Source of the DNA: Pelecanus crispus
Lineage: Eukaryota; Chordata; Aves; Pelecaniformes; Pelecanidae
DNA length: 64,000 nucleotides
Assembly (NCBI RefSeq): GCF_030463565.1
Contig: NC_134649.1
Location: 30,901,044-30,965,043, forward strand
Direction of reading: 5' to 3'
A program made the translations under genes and the position numbers. A model generated the notes under the pieces. It did not search any database, was not told where the DNA came from, and was given only the letters and a program-made list of their open reading frames with translations. Positions 61,401 through 64,000 of the stretch are shown in pieces. Numbering within the stretch: position 1 is the stretch's first letter; each line of letters starts with the position of its first letter.

Positions 61401-62707
61401 TCCAGTTTCGTCACCACTGCTATCTGATCTAATGTGTTTTCTATATTGTGAGATTTTTGGTTACCTTCCAAATTGGTCTGTCTGTAGTACAGAGAGTAGT
61501 GTCATACTGCTAGGTAGTTGTTACCACTACGTAGCAAAATAGGATCTTCCACAACCAGTGAAGAGTTATAGAAGTAGCCAGTCAATACTGGGAAGCCAAC
61601 TCGGTATGTGTAATAGGGTAATTCTTTCTTTCTTTATTTTTTTTCCTTACAAAAGTACTGCAGAGAATGGGCTTGAGACTTTGAGCTTTAGCTTTGTGAA
61701 TACTAATATTTGTTAGGCGTCAGAGTTCTGCCCCATTTGCCTTTTTTGATTTAATGTATTATTTGTCATATGCTAGAGTGTAGGAAATGGAAAATGATTG
61801 TGAAACAATGTTGTCACTATTTAAAAGGCAACAGTTTTTATGCTTATCTGTGACTAGAAGCGCTGGTGTTCTTACAGATTTGTTCCGATTTTGATGGGGG
61901 CTTGTTGACATATGCTATTTGGCAATAACGAACTTTGATTAAAACTTTGGTGGAGATAGATACGCCAGTGGTCTTGCTGAATCATCAGTTATTTTTGGAA
62001 GTTTAGGCCACAGATACACCCAAAATGTGTATTGTTTTTTCAGTGCTCTGTTTGGCAGACACATTGTTCCTTTCACATTTAGAAGTCACTGTGGCTGGTT
62101 AGGAGAAATCTGGACAATACACCTCAGAACCTGTAGGAAACTTAGGCTAGTGAAGAATGTTCCTGATGTATTTTAACCATTGACCTCCTTGTTCATCAGA
62201 GGTAAACTGTAAGAATAACTGGTTCTTCAAAGAAATCTATTTAAGTAATTTAAGCACATTATATTTCATCATTACTTGGTCAACCTGTGGAACTTATTGG
62301 GGTACGTATTTTGTTTTTCTTGGTTGTCTTGCCTAACTTATTTAACTTGGGTACATCTCTACAGCAAATATGACTGGTTTAGTCTGTAGAGATTCTTATA
62401 AGGTGTGCTTTGTGTATTCAGAGTTTACCTGAGGATCCTTTTAATTTTTTTCTGCCTGCTCCGTCAGAAGTTAGATGACTTTCCACAGGAGATATGAAAG
62501 ATATTCATAAATGAAAAGATTAACTCTATATCCCTTGTCATCCTTTGTATATTAAATTTTCATATTAAAATATGTTCTGTTGGAGAGCTTAAATGTTCCA
62601 GTATTCACATCAATTAACTTACTTGTATCCTTTGTTGGTGGTACATCGCGTTCGCTGTCATCCCCTTGCAGTCTTAGGGACGTGTCAAGAGAAACATTTG
62701 TTCCATC
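58492..62707 (-). CDS. OGN: Osteoglycin (mimecan), last five coding exons; N-terminal exon(s) outside
   Basis: Minus-strand exons in order are 62707-62623, 60685-60527, 60032-59830, 59257-59162 and 58662-58492, in matching phases: 237 codons plus stop. Human OGN is 298 aa, so about the first 60 residues, including the signal peptide, are missing and lie to the right. Visible features: the Cys cluster [16 protein letters not shown] that caps small leucine-rich proteoglycans; LRR phrases [52 protein letters not shown] and [13 protein letters not shown]; and the C-terminal ear with EIRMEGNPI and the final LPVGTYY. OGN is a secreted class III SLRP of connective tissue. The 5' edge of the first listed exon is the least certain (acceptor CACAAAG before GATGGA). 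A potential N-glycosylation site NVS lies in that exon. Confidence 0.94.
58683..58722 (+). repeat. (CA/TA)n microsatellite beside the OGN terminal exon
   Basis: Alternating ACACAC and ATATATAT words in OGN intron DNA, about 20 bp upstream (in the OGN sense) of its last exon's acceptor. Confidence 0.75.
61130..61340 (-). mobile_element. Possible ancient CR1/L3-type LINE remnant
   Basis: Phrases such as AAAACTCCAGCAGTGATGATG, then CTAGGCAATCTGTTCCCA, then TTCCTCATAGACAT occur in the order recalled from old amniote CR1-like 3' regions. The match is strongly diverged and recognised by eye only, in the intron between OGN exons. Confidence 0.35.
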
Positions 62708-64000
62708 CTTTGTGTTGAGAGCAAATGTTTTTTTAAAAAACAAAGAGCAAACAAAAAAACAGAGTATTACAAGGATCTGAAATAGCAGGTCTTCTAAAAA
62801 TAAGCTTCCTATGACAAACCTCATTATGACATTTAATTTTTAAAATACTTTTATACACTGGATGTCTGATGTGATATGTTATCCCTTTTGTAGATGACCT
62901 CTTCACTTTGAAAGGCAAGAAGGGAAGGCGTGCTGCTAGTGTTATTTAGAAAAGTAAAGTTCTTTCAGAAAGAACAGTAGACACAAAATAAAAATAGAGA
63001 GAAAATGTAGGCTACATGGTGGGGAAGGAATATGTGAGCAATGGGTGTCTACAAAAACCTGGAGTTCTGAAGGTAGATTTTGCACATCATGCAAAATTTG
63101 ATAGGATTCTTGTGAATCTAAGTTGTTTTTTTTTTTTTGTTTACCCAAATAATCTCAGTAAAATAACATTTCCTTGCATTTAAACTTATTCAGAATTCCC
63201 TGTTGAGATAGTCATTGCATCTTTTCAATTGCAGGACAACTTAGTTTATAAACATGTTCCTTTCAAGTATTGACTGAAATTTAGCAATTCATTTCCATTA
63301 ACTGCACTCAAGTCTGTTTTAACACCTGGGCTGCTAACAGAAAGGGCCTTTTGTGATGCAGGAAATGGTAGTGAGGTTTTCATTGAATATCATAGGAATT
63401 TGAGAGAATTACATACTATATCCAGAATTATAGTATACATGCTACGTATACTAGTGGGTTATACTGTGATTTCCATGTCTTAAAGTTAAGGGGATTTTTA
63501 GGTTGACTGTGGCAATTGTGCTTGGCTAGCATCATTTGTTGTCTTTTTTTGATGGGGGAATAGTTGTAGGACAATATGCTTTTTGGACTGCATTGCTATT
63601 GAAAACACATGGGGAAAAGTACATTATTGGGTGTGGAAGATGTTTTTCTTTAAATGTGCTTAAGGATCAGGCCCTGGCAGGAGTACAGTCCCCTGTTGAA
63701 GCGAGTTGCTTACGCACTGCAAGTGCTCACAAGTGAACTGATTTTTCTTTTTTTTTTTTTTTTTCCCCTTTAAATTCTTTCCCACTCGTCCCCATTCAGG
63801 CCTACAGCACACGCTTCATCTACTAGAGCAATATCAAAGTAACACTATCTGTCAAGTTACTTCTGATACTAACTTTGGTTTTGTATTTAGTATTTGGCTG
63901 CTTGCGTATATTTTACTGTGGGGAATTCTTGTATTCTGCAAAATAAAACCCTCAAGCTTGACATAAAGCCTGAGAAACAAACATCTTGGCCAGCCTCTGT

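Larger units (their letters stand above)
53987..64000 (+). other. Start of the large CENPP intron hosting antisense OGN
   Basis: No further CENPP exon is found before the window ends. The left 4.5 kb (53987-58490) contains no recognised exon and probably includes the OGN 3' UTR on the minus strand. In mammals OGN, OMD, ASPN and ECM2 all lie antisense within or next to the same CENPP region. Confidence 0.7.

Noticed and set aside
62900-64000. Search for the OGN signal-peptide exon
   Set aside because: No minus-strand exon with a start, hydrophobic leader and matching donor was found, so it is placed outside the window.

Overview
This is avian genomic DNA. The evidence is a CR1-type LINE 3' end in avian form, compact vertebrate introns with canonical splice sites, and a block of three genes in the order known from amniotes: NOL8 (minus), CENPP (plus, divergent from NOL8) and OGN (minus, nested inside a CENPP intron). 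No prokaryotic gene, CRISPR array, tRNA/rRNA gene or retroviral element was recognised.

Positions 1-22393 are a tandem array with a 6.64-6.97 kb period. It carries four copies of a PHF7-like PHD/RING-finger gene on the plus strand: copy A (3' end only), copy B (4142-6851), copy C (10781-14516) and copy D (17744-21488). Each full copy has nine coding exons and a predicted non-coding first exon. They encode an extended PHD finger, a RING/PHD-like module and a third Cys/His module, followed by a very large GC-rich last exon coding a Ser/Pro/Ala-rich tail. That tail is a coding minisatellite of about 109 residues per unit with a repeated basic motif (RSRLQRRAQKPYSRP). It has fewer units in A/B than in C/D. 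Copy B carries C-run indels that scramble part of the tail and then end it early. In A, C and D the stop codon lies inside the AATAAA poly(A) signal. Every spacer contains the same CR1 fragment, so that insertion predates the amplification. The array stops abruptly at 22393, directly next to the NOL8 3' region.

Positions 22394-38340 are NOL8 on the minus strand. Sixteen coding exons join in frame to 1196 codons plus stop. Two of its introns are non-canonical. One has all the hallmarks of a U12-type AT-AC intron (minor spliceosome), and one is a GC-AG intron. A CpG-rich region at about 38040-38870 is the likely shared bidirectional promoter of NOL8 and CENPP.

Positions 38900-64000 are CENPP on the plus strand. 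The first five coding exons (190 codons) lie between 40980 and 53986, and the gene runs off the right edge. The last five coding exons of OGN (osteoglycin/mimecan) are antisense within the intron after 53986. Much of the rest is A/T-rich intron with homopolymers, CA/TA microsatellites, small tandem duplications and possible traces of old CR1.

Functionally the window joins a young, fast-changing family of chromatin-reader/ubiquitin-ligase-like genes (mammalian PHF7 acts in male germ cells) to conserved housekeeping genes for the nucleolus (NOL8) and centromere (CENPP) and to a matrix proteoglycan gene (OGN). All assignments come from reading the sequence and from recalled family sequences; no database search was run.
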